Below are positions 1-7,876 of a stretch of 24,462 bases of DNA, piece by piece; within the stretch, counting starts at the first letter, position 1, and each line of letters starts with the position of its first letter. Under the pieces are notes generated by a model, which worked only from the letters and a program-made list of their open reading frames with translations, was not told the DNA's origin and searched no databases. Position numbers and translations under genes: made by a program. The stretch covers positions 1 through 24,462 of the forward strand of contig CAZQEN010000075.1 in NCBI GenBank assembly GCA_964591605.1, in the 5' to 3' direction. Source of the DNA: CAYLLT01 sp964591605. Its GTDB lineage: Bacteria; Planctomycetota; Phycisphaerae; UBA1845; PWPN01.

Positions 1-463
1 CGCGCTGCTGCTGGCCGCCCGAGAGCGTGGCGGGGCGCTGATCGATCTTGTCGGCCAGTCCCACGCGCTCGAGCAGCCGGCGGGCGCGCTCCTCGGCCGC
101 GTCGCGATCCACGCCGAAGGCGAACACCGGCCCACTCATCACGTTCTCAAGTACGGTCATGTGCGGGAACAGGTTGAACTGTTGAAACACCATGCCCACC
201 CGCCGACGGACCTCGTGAACCCGGGCACGGATCCGACGGCGAGAGCAACAGTACATGTCATCGGGCAGCAGTGTCTCATCGCCAATGCGAACGCATCCCT
301 TGTCGAACGGTTCGAGCCCGTTGATGCAGCGCAGCAGCGTGCTCTTGCCGCATCCGGAGGCGCCAATGAGCACAGCCACCTCACCCTTGCTCACCTCGAG
401 CGACACGCCCGCCAGCACTTCGTGCGAGCCGAACCGCTTTCGCACTTTGTTGACGATCAGCAT
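1..463 (-). CDS. Polar amino-acid ABC transporter ATP-binding protein (3' part beyond window edge)
   Basis: This is the cytoplasmic ATPase that powers import of a polar amino acid through the permease encoded just upstream. About 154 codons are visible and the frame runs off the left edge. The sequence starts MLIVNKVRKRFG and shows a Walker A box GASGCGKST (about residues 34-42), the Q-loop region MVFQQFNLFPHMT (about 95-107) and the ABC signature LSGGQQQR at the edge. The 'FQQFNLFPHMTVLENV' style is typical of the GlnQ/HisP/ArtP family. The ATG at 463 is preceded by GTGAGAGG, and the upstream permease stop (470-472) lies only 6 bases away, so the two genes are almost certainly co-transcribed. 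The Walker B and H-loop are outside the window. The substrate cannot be told from this part. Confidence 0.93.
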   Translation of the reverse strand, partial: MLIVNKVRKRFGSHEVLAGVSLEVSKGEVAVLIGASGCGKSTLLRCINGLEPFDKGCVRIGDETLLPDDMYCCSRRRIRARVHEVRRRVGMVFQQFNLFPHMTVLENVMSGPVFAFGVDRDAAEERARRLLERVGLADKIDQRPATLSGGQQQR

Positions 464-469
464 GGCCTC

Positions 470-2077
<1,608 letters not shown>

Positions 2078-2118
2078 GATTATCCGGATCGCCGCAAGCC
2101 ATTGTCAAACGGCGCGGC

Positions 2119-3600
2119 TCATTCGGAAGCCTGACTGGCCGGCTGCGTCGCCCCGATGGGCGGCGAGACGAGTTCCGGCTGTGCGATGTCCTGGGACATA
2201 CGGGTCGGCAGGCGGAAGACCTTGCCGTCTCGCGTCGTGAAGTAAAGCAGCGACTCCGACGCTCGGCGCACCGCGCCGTCGGCCCAGAAGCCGTAGAATT
2301 CCGCATGAGCGTCCAGCGGGCGTCGAACGCCGTTGTGGTTGAAGTCGCTGGCGTGGGTCAGATCGGTCCGGCCCCAGGCCCGCCCGAAATCATCACTGAA
2401 CCAGGCCACGATCTCGCCGCCGGGCTGACGCGGCTCCGCACCGGGGGCCGTGGGTCCCAGCAGACGCCAGCTATTGCGGGTCTCGATGTGCAGGCAGCCG
2501 CTGTCCATCAGATGATCAGACTCGATCAGGCCGGTCATGCGCCAGGAGCGGGTGGCCCAGCGGGCGATCATCCAGAGAAACGGGCCGCCCTGAGGCGAAG
2601 TGCTCGGCCCGCGGCTCATGAGCAGCAGCAGGTTCGGATTGCTTTGGCTGTCGAAGTTGAGGTCCTTGAGGCAGACCGCCTGACCCCCGGAGGCGTAGTC
2701 GAAAACGCGCGTCGGACTGTCCTCGATCCTGACCGGGAGCGTCAGCTTCTCGCGCTGTGCCGTGGTCCACGTCTGCCCGGCATCCGGCGTCTCCAGGTAA
2801 TACGGATTCCCACCCAGGCTGCGCGAATCAGGGTGGAAATTGAAGGCCACCCCCACCTTGCCGCGATGGCGCCAGCTCACGGCGCGGCACCCGCGAAGCG
2901 GCGGCGTCAGGGCGGCCGGCTCGGACCATCGACCGCCGTCAGGGCTGGTGACAAAGCACAGCTCCGTGCCCTTATCGCTCCGGCGCGTCAACAGCACGAG
3001 GAAACCTTTCCCGTCGATGAACCAGGGTTGGGGATCGGCAAACGTCATTCGCGCCGCGCGGGTAAACTCACTCAGGTCGTAGGGCCGCGCGCTTCGGAAC
3101 ACGTCGCCGGGCTGCCCGGCGGGAACACCCGGCGCAAACACCCACAGGCAGCCCTGACCATCGATACTCAAGGCCGGGTTGCCGTGCGGGTCGGCCGAGG
3201 CCCGCTCGACCAGGACGCGGGGGCGCATGACCGTGCCGGCCCCGTGGTCATAGACGCTGATGCAGATCTGCAGGCGCCGGTCCTCCGGCGTGCCGGCGCT
3301 GCCCCCGTAGACGAAGAAGGTTTTCCTGGCCTGCTCGACGTGAATGGCCATCGGCGTGTGGCAACTGGAAAACGTGGCCAGACCGCCACTGAAGGCCGGC
3401 TCCGGATCGTCGCCTCCGGGCTCGTGCTGATACCAGACGCCCTGGAACCCCAACGCCGCGGCCGGTCGCGAGGCGGCCGGGGCACTGGTCTGGCCGATCG
3501 CGGTCTGTGCGATCAGCAGTGCGAGCGGGATGAAAATCCCTGCCTGGTGGATCACGGGGTATCGTCCTTTCGTGACGGATTTTCGGCGACACGCCATCAT
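2119..3600 (-). CDS. Secreted BNR-4 / Asp-box repeat protein
   Basis: This is a predicted exported protein of 493 residues with a beta-propeller-like repeat fold. The N-terminus is basic (MMACRRKSVTKGR) and followed by a hydrophobic stretch (IFIPLALLIAQTAIG), consistent with a signal peptide cut near GQTSA. Asp-box-like motifs are visible as SPDGGRWSEP, TPDAGQTW and SDDFGRAW. Aromatic-rich strands and motifs such as GVWYQHEP and HGNPALSIDG fit the BNR-4 family, which is common in planctomycetes and Bacteroidetes and often linked to glycan or sialidase-like functions. No catalytic residues can be assigned. The start at 3600 was chosen because GTGGGG lies about 9 bases upstream and the signal peptide then begins cleanly; ATGs at 3597, 3627 and 3651 are alternatives. 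The transporter gene begins about 40 bases downstream. Confidence 0.75.
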   Translation of the reverse strand: MMACRRKSVTKGRYPVIHQAGIFIPLALLIAQTAIGQTSAPAASRPAAALGFQGVWYQHEPGGDDPEPAFSGGLATFSSCHTPMAIHVEQARKTFFVYGGSAGTPEDRRLQICISVYDHGAGTVMRPRVLVERASADPHGNPALSIDGQGCLWVFAPGVPAGQPGDVFRSARPYDLSEFTRAARMTFADPQPWFIDGKGFLVLLTRRSDKGTELCFVTSPDGGRWSEPAALTPPLRGCRAVSWRHRGKVGVAFNFHPDSRSLGGNPYYLETPDAGQTWTTAQREKLTLPVRIEDSPTRVFDYASGGQAVCLKDLNFDSQSNPNLLLLMSRGPSTSPQGGPFLWMIARWATRSWRMTGLIESDHLMDSGCLHIETRNSWRLLGPTAPGAEPRQPGGEIVAWFSDDFGRAWGRTDLTHASDFNHNGVRRPLDAHAEFYGFWADGAVRRASESLLYFTTRDGKVFRLPTRMSQDIAQPELVSPPIGATQPASQASE

Positions 3601-3645
3601 AAACTCAATCCCCACCTGCCTATGCATAGATCCGGGAATGGCTGA

Positions 3646-3673
3646 TTGCAACGCGCGAAGGACCTTTTATAAT
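3646..3673 (+). promoter_or_regulatory. Sigma70-type promoter of the small lipoprotein gene
   Basis: TTGCAA (3646-3651) and a perfect TATAAT (3668-3673) are separated by 16 bases. This would start transcription near 3680, about 125 bases before the lipoprotein ATG. It is the best match to a housekeeping promoter noticed in the window. TTGCAA is its own reverse complement and could also act as the -35 of the opposite-facing BNR gene (TTGCAA, 17 bases, TATGCA), but that -10 is weak. Confidence 0.7.
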
Positions 3674-3732
3674 GCGGGCGCTCTACGGACAAGGAAGCCG
3701 TTTCCACCGGTCAACGAGCAGACAACAAGGCC

Positions 3733-3781
3733 GCCCGTCCAACACACGCGTGGAGAGCCGGGCAGGAAAGCCCGGACGGGC
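3733..3781 (+). promoter_or_regulatory. Structured 5' leader of the lipoprotein mRNA
   Basis: The leader contains GCCCGTCC (3733-3740), which is complementary to GGACGGGC (3774-3781). Between them lies an inner hairpin CCGGGC-AGGAAA-GCCCGG (3758-3775). The two stems share bases 3774-3775, so they either stack with slight fraying or compete. No known riboswitch class is recognised. It may stabilise the message or control access to the AGGAGA ribosome site at 3795-3800. Confidence 0.45.
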
Positions 3782-3806
3782 GTCCGATTTTCACAGGAGA
3801 ACGCTG

Positions 3807-3992
3807 ATGATCCTGAAAAGTGCATGGCGAGGGCTCGGGACGGGCCTCCTCGCTGCCGCCGTGATGCTGGCCGGCAGTCTGGTTCTGGTCAGTGGCTGTG
3901 CCGAGCCCTGCAACCCGTGCGCGAAGCGCGACTGCCAGTCGGCCCAGAAGCCGTGTGAAAAGGGCTGCGGCGACTGCGCGAAGAAGAAGTAA
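3807..3992 (+). CDS. Small cysteine-rich lipoprotein
   Basis: A 61-residue precursor begins MILKSAWRGLG, continues with a hydrophobic signal segment (LLAAAVMLAGSLVLV) and ends the signal with the lipobox VSGC. Lipidation at that cysteine would leave a mature peptide of about 32 residues with seven cysteines, in the pattern C-x3-C-x2-C-x4-C-x6-C-x3-C-x2-C, and a lysine-rich tail (CAKKK). The start is set by AGGAGA about 6 bases upstream; longer in-frame extensions lack such a site. It is a single-gene unit with its own promoter and terminator and faces away from both neighbours. Function is unknown. The cysteines could bind metal or form disulfides outside the cytoplasmic membrane. Short Cys-rich lipoproteins like this are easily missed by gene callers. 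Confidence 0.8.
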   Translation: MILKSAWRGLGTGLLAAAVMLAGSLVLVSGCAEPCNPCAKRDCQSAQKPCEKGCGDCAKKK

Positions 3993-4033
3993 GACGCTCC
4001 GGCCCGGCACTTCATCCGGGATGGCCAAACGGC

Positions 4034-4071
4034 GGCTCGAGACCGGAATGGGTCTCGGGCCTTTTTCTTTT
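4034..4071 (+). terminator. Intrinsic terminator of the lipoprotein gene
   Basis: An 11-bp stem (GGCTCGAGACC at 4034-4044 with GGTCTCGGGCC at 4051-4061, one T-G wobble) encloses a 6-base loop and is followed by TTTTTCTTTT. The T-run is on the plus strand only, so it ends the lipoprotein message. The same hairpin lies about 20 bases beyond the fliA stop on the other strand but lacks a T-run in that direction. Confidence 0.85.
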
Positions 4072-4081
4072 CGGATCGTTG

Positions 4082-4861
4082 TCACGCGGGGATCTTGAGC
4101 GCGCCGGGCCGCCGGTGCATCTGCTGGCGGAGCCGCAGCAGGATGCTCGAGTGCATCTGGCTGACCCGGCTCTCCGAGAGATCGAGGGTGGCCCCGATCT
4201 CTTTCATGGTCATTTCCTCGAAATAGTAGAGCGTCAGGATCAGCCGCTCGACGGGTGAGAGGTGGCGCATGACGGCGCTGCGCAGGTCGCCGCGTGTGAT
4301 TTCTTCGATGGGGTCCTGGCTGTGCCGGTCCTCGAGGACGTCGATCTCCTGGAGCTCGCGGCTGGAGTCGCCCTCGATGAACTTGCGGGACAGGGAAACC
4401 AGGGAGACAGCGGTCGCATCGCGCATGAGGCGGTCGAGCTCGTCCTTGCTCACGGCGAGCTTCCGGGCGAGCTCATCCTCGGAGGGCAGGCGGCCGAGTT
4501 CCGCGCGGAGCATCTTGGTCGCGTTTTCGAGTTTGTGGGCGCGGCTGCGCACCAGGCGCGGCACCCAGTCCATCGTGCGGAGCTCATCGAGAATGGCCCC
4601 GCGGATGCGCGGCGAGCAGTAGGTTTCGAATTTGACCCCGCGTTCGAGATCGAATGCCTCGATGGCGTCGACCAGGCCGAAAATGCCGGCGGACATCAGG
4701 TCGTCGACATCGACTTCGCTGGGAAGCTTGGCGGAGATGCGGTCGGCGGTATAGCGGACGAGCGGCAGGTAGTGCTCCATGAGGCGGTTGCGAAGCGCGG
4801 GGTCATGCGATTGTTTGTACTGCAGCCAGACGACGCGGATCGACTCGGCGGTCGGGACCAT
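4082..4861 (-). CDS. fliA: Flagellar sigma factor sigma-28 (FliA/SigD/WhiG family)
   Basis: This RNA polymerase sigma factor, about 259 residues long, normally directs late flagellar genes. Region 2 is clear (LVRYTADRISAKLPSEVDVDDLMSAG, FGLVDAIEAFD, KFETYCSPRIRGAILDELR). Region 3 follows (DWVPRLVRSRAHKLE). The region 4 helix-turn-helix near the C-terminus reads LSPVERLILTLYYFEEMTMKEIG and LDLSESRVSQMHS. I chose the ATG at 4861, giving MVPTAESIRVVW, because GTGGGGG lies about 7 bases upstream; an ATG seven codons earlier has no such site. It is the last gene of the flagellar cluster, as sigD is near the end of the Bacillus fla/che operon. No anti-sigma factor FlgM is in the window. Confidence 0.96.
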   Translation of the reverse strand: MVPTAESIRVVWLQYKQSHDPALRNRLMEHYLPLVRYTADRISAKLPSEVDVDDLMSAGIFGLVDAIEAFDLERGVKFETYCSPRIRGAILDELRTMDWVPRLVRSRAHKLENATKMLRAELGRLPSEDELARKLAVSKDELDRLMRDATAVSLVSLSRKFIEGDSSRELQEIDVLEDRHSQDPIEEITRGDLRSAVMRHLSPVERLILTLYYFEEMTMKEIGATLDLSESRVSQMHSSILLRLRQQMHRRPGALKIPA

Positions 4862-4890
4862 CGTGATACCCCCACATGCCACGAGACTGG

Positions 4891-5184
4891 TTAAGAAGTG
4901 ACAGGAGGCAGCTCAGAAGCCTCCTCCCCCGCCGGGACCGACTGGGACTCGGATCCCGTGCCCTTCCCCTCGTCGGCGAACATCTCACGATGCCGCCCGA
5001 CGGCGTATTCATCGAGCACCCGGCCGGCCACCCAGCCAACCGCCAGGCCCATCCCGCAGAAGATGACCATCGCGTTCAGGGCACGCCACAGGGTTTCTTC
5101 GATCGAATTGGCTGCAGACAGGCTCAGAAAGATCGTGACGGAGAAGGCGAACAACCCGAGTGTAGCCCCGCACAACCTGGCCAT
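4891..5184 (-). CDS. Small two-helix membrane protein between flhG and fliA, function unknown
   Basis: This 97-residue protein is not a family I recognise. Residues about 4-25 (LCGATLGLFAFSVTIFLSLS) and 35-54 (ALNAMVIFCGMGLAVGWVAG) look like transmembrane helices. They are joined by a short polar loop (ANSIEETLWR). The protein continues with RVLDEYAVGRHREMFADEG and an acidic, disordered tail. With two helices and a positively charged segment after the second, both ends probably lie in the cytoplasm. The ATG at 5184 has GGAGGG about 8 bases upstream. It sits 29 bases before fliA and shares its direction, so it is probably translated from the same message. Context suggests a role in flagellar regulation or basal-body placement, but nothing in the sequence proves that. 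Confidence 0.75.
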   Translation of the reverse strand: MARLCGATLGLFAFSVTIFLSLSAANSIEETLWRALNAMVIFCGMGLAVGWVAGRVLDEYAVGRHREMFADEGKGTGSESQSVPAGEEASELPPVTS

Positions 5185-5536
5185 CAGGGACTCCCTCCGT
5201 CAAACGCCGGCTGGTGTTTAACGGTAAACCGTCAGCGGCGGTTTAGCTCCCGGCGCTGGGCAATCGACACAGCAGCGGCTTACCCGCCGGATCGTCTGCA
5301 GGCACCGGCCTTATCGGAGCCAGGCAGGCGCGACGGCCGGTAACCGCGGCCCTCCTGCCGGCACGGCCGACCGACCGATGCCGATCACCCTCCGAGCGCG
5401 TGCGAGAAGGGTGGCCCCTCCCGTCGCGCCGCGCGGGATGGGGGACTGATGAGATCGAACTTCACCGATCCCGTCGGTCCCCCACCCCGTCCTTCGGAAC
5501 GGGGTGGGACACCCTCAACGTTCTCACTGCCCCCTC
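5185..5536. other. Gene-free region between flhG and the small membrane protein, with a strong hairpin
   Basis: No credible gene was found in these 352 bases. The main structure is a hairpin: CCCACCCCGT (5481-5490) pairs perfectly with ACGGGGTGGG (5499-5508) around CCTTCGGA, which on the plus strand can close as a C(UUCG)G-type loop. There is no T-run on either side, so it is not a standard terminator. Less regular GC-rich inverted repeats lie at about 5415-5450. Close to the downstream gene, GTTTA-ACGG-TAAAC forms a short palindrome (5216-5229). The region may hold a processing site, a REP-like element or a promoter for the last two genes. Confidence 0.55.
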
Positions 5537-6451
5537 TCAGACAAACATGCGCATGACCCGCGAGAGGAGGCTCTCGCCCGACTGCGGCTGGCCGAGTTCG
5601 GCCGATAATCTCGCCGCTGACGCCAGCAGGCACGCACTGGCGGATGAGCGCGGATACTTCACCAGCAGCGGGGCCCTCGCCCGCACGGCCGCCGGCACGT
5701 GATCGTCCCGCAGGATATAGCCGTAATCGGTCACGGGGACGTGCAGGAAGCGTGCGCTGACGCTCGCCAGCCGCTCGTAGACCTGCCGGCCCTCATGGCG
5801 GTTCTCGGTCTGGTTGACGATGACGCCGATGGAACCGGCGGCGGCCGTGCTCGCGTGCCGCGATTCGTGCCGCTCCAGCACGAACGCCTTGATGGTGGCA
5901 TAGGCGTCGGTGATGGCCGTCGGCTCGGGCGTGGCGACGATCAGGAGCGTGTCGGCGGCGGCTCCGAACGCAATGACATTGCGCGAGATGCCGGCGCCGC
6001 AGTCGAGCATCACCACGTCATAGTCGGTCTCCGCCCGATGCAGCACGGACAGGAGCTGATGGCGTTCAAACTCCGAGAGATTGGCCATGCCGGCCACTCC
6101 CGACGAGCCCGGCACAAACGCGATTCCGCCCGGCGCGGCGAGAATGACGTCATCGAGGGCGCGCCGCCCGCTGAGAACGTCGGAGAGCGTGGAGGTGACT
6201 TCCAGGCCCAGCACAATGTCTGCATTGGCCAGGCCCATGTCGAGATCGAACAGGATCACGCGATGGCCGCGTGCGGCGAGGGCAATCGCGAGGTTGGCCG
6301 AAACCAGCGTCTTGCCCACCCCCCCCTTGCCGCTGGCCACGGCGATGGTGTGTGCCCGATGTTCGGCGCCCGGCGGCGGCTCGAGGCCCTGGGCCACGAG
6401 TTGACGCAACCGATGGGCCTGATCCGTCGGGCGGTCTTCGTGTGCAGCCAT
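5537..6451 (-). CDS. flhG: Flagellar number regulator FlhG (MinD/ParA-type ATPase)
   Basis: FlhG (YlxH/FleN) is a MinD-like ATPase that limits flagellar number and stimulates the FlhF GTPase. The protein of 304 residues begins MAAHEDRPTDQAHRLRQL; the DQAxxLR segment is the FlhF-activating helix typical of FlhG. The deviant Walker A is SGKGGVGKT (about 40-48), switch I is DLDMGLANAD (about 69-78), and the Walker B region is DVVMLDCGAGIS. A C-terminal amphipathic stretch (SLLSRVMRMFV) fits the MinD-type membrane anchor. The ATG at 6451 was preferred because GGGAGA lies 7 bases upstream; a longer form starting at 6508 lacks a site. It follows flhF by about 140 bases, the usual pairing. Confidence 0.95.
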   Translation of the reverse strand: MAAHEDRPTDQAHRLRQLVAQGLEPPPGAEHRAHTIAVASGKGGVGKTLVSANLAIALAARGHRVILFDLDMGLANADIVLGLEVTSTLSDVLSGRRALDDVILAAPGGIAFVPGSSGVAGMANLSEFERHQLLSVLHRAETDYDVVMLDCGAGISRNVIAFGAAADTLLIVATPEPTAITDAYATIKAFVLERHESRHASTAAAGSIGVIVNQTENRHEGRQVYERLASVSARFLHVPVTDYGYILRDDHVPAAVRARAPLLVKYPRSSASACLLASAARLSAELGQPQSGESLLSRVMRMFV

Positions 6452-6520
6452 CCCTGGCTCTCCCGATGACGGACGGCGAAGCGCAAATCGCCGATTGAGC
6501 AGCATCACGCGGCTGTCATG

Positions 6521-6556
6521 TCAATCCGCGATTCACCATTCGCTATTCTGAAAACC
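6521..6556. repeat. Short heptamer array between flhF and flhG
   Basis: Three consecutive 7-base units, CGATTCA, CCATTCG and CTATTCT, share the core ATTC, and weaker copies (AATCGCC, GATTGAG) lie nearby at 6485-6500. It belongs to the same ATTnnC heptamer style as the array between flhA and flhB but is shorter and more degenerate. The flhG start lies about 70 bases downstream and has its own ribosome site. Confidence 0.5.
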
Positions 6557-6592
6557 CTGCCGCGTGGACATGTCGATCTCCGCTGAGTCGCC

Positions 6593-7876
6593 TCATGCCA
6601 CGTGATCCACCACCGTCGGCGACGCATTCGCGCGGACGTCCGCCCCGCGATCCAGAATCATCTGGGCAATTCGCCGACGATGTCCCACTTCAATATCATC
6701 CGGCACGTCCTGGCCGGTGGTCAGATACGACAATTGCAGGTTGAGCCGCCGGAGCACATTGAAAATGACGCCCAGGCCGACGGCTTCATCCAGTTTCGTG
6801 AAAACGACATGGTCCACGCCCAGGGCGGCGAAGCGCTGCGCGACCTCCATGAGCTGCCGGGGGTTCGCGGTGCAGGACAGCACCAGGTGCGTCTGCAACT
6901 GCCCGAGGCTGCGTGCCGCGTCGAGAAACGCCTTGAGTTCCGCGAGCCGCGCCGCATCATTCTGGCTCCGGCCCGACGTATCGACAAGGACCACGTCACA
7001 TCCCCTGAGCCGCTCGAGCGCCGCCGTCATGTCGGACGGAGCCAGCACAATCTCGACGGGCACGGCCAGGATCTCGGCGTACGCCCGCAACTGTTCCACG
7101 GCGGCGATGCGGTAGGTGTCGATGGTGATGAGGCCGACCCGCCGGTTCTCCCGCAATTTGAAATGGGCGGCGAGCTTGGCAATGGTGGTGGTCTTCCCCA
7201 CGCCGGTGGGACCGACCAGGGCGACATACGTCGTGCCCTCCTGGGCGAGCTGGACCGGCTCGGTGGGCGGGATCATCCGCTCGATCGTCTCGAGCATGAC
7301 GGCCGGCACGAGCTGCTGAAGGGCGGCCGCATCTGTCGCCAGCTTGCCCGCCCGCGCCTTGCACTGGGCGAGGCGATCGCGGGCCTGGCTCATGATCTCG
7401 CGGGCGAGTTCCTCGGCCACCTCGTTCTGCAGAAGCGTCGTGTAGTACTCGGTCAGTTCCGGGGGGACATCCGCCGGTCCGTCGCTTTTGGGCGGAGCAA
7501 CCATCGCGGGCCGCTGCAGGAGCTCGCGGACCATCGAGCGCAACTCGGCCATCTCGTCGCGGATGGTGGCGCCCACCCCATCCGGACCGGCGGGAGGCGA
7601 CGCCGCGGCGGCGCCCGGCCGGGCGGGCGGCTTCGGCGCGGCCGTCGCGCCGCGGGAACCGCCATTGGGCCCCATGAGTACGCGTCGTTCACCCGGCGGG
7701 AGCACGTTGATGTCCCGGCCGGCCGTGATCTCCACCAGCGTCCGCCCGCCGAAACCCAGCCAACCACCCCGGCGGATCGTTCGCGTGTGCAGAATCACCG
7801 CTTCGCGGCCCAGGTCCTTCTTGACCTTGGCCAGCGCCTCGGCCATCGAATTACCGTGATACGTTTTCAGGTCCAT
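6593..7876 (-). CDS. flhF: Flagellar biosynthesis GTPase FlhF (SRP family)
   Basis: FlhF is an SRP-type GTPase that marks the site of flagellar assembly. The 427 residues show the B domain start MDLKTYHGNSMAEALAKVKKD. A Pro/Ala-rich linker (about 70-135) and the N domain follow. The G domain has G1 GPTGVGKTTTIAKLA (222 onward), DTYRIAAVEQLRAYAEIL (253 onward), DTSGRS (299-304), TKLDE (360-364) and GQDVPDD (388-394), which are the family hallmarks. The ATG at 7876 overlaps the end of flhA by 26 bases, so translation is probably coupled; no strong ribosome site is visible inside flhA. It is followed by flhG, its regulator. Confidence 0.97.
   Translation of the reverse strand: MDLKTYHGNSMAEALAKVKKDLGREAVILHTRTIRRGGWLGFGGRTLVEITAGRDINVLPPGERRVLMGPNGGSRGATAAPKPPARPGAAAASPPAGPDGVGATIRDEMAELRSMVRELLQRPAMVAPPKSDGPADVPPELTEYYTTLLQNEVAEELAREIMSQARDRLAQCKARAGKLATDAAALQQLVPAVMLETIERMIPPTEPVQLAQEGTTYVALVGPTGVGKTTTIAKLAAHFKLRENRRVGLITIDTYRIAAVEQLRAYAEILAVPVEIVLAPSDMTAALERLRGCDVVLVDTSGRSQNDAARLAELKAFLDAARSLGQLQTHLVLSCTANPRQLMEVAQRFAALGVDHVVFTKLDEAVGLGVIFNVLRRLNLQLSYLTTGQDVPDDIEVGHRRRIAQMILDRGADVRANASPTVVDHVA

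Noticed and set aside
5600..5607. GCCGATAA on the plus strand inside flhG
   Set aside because: It points away from the operon, lies within a coding region and has no -35 or gene downstream.
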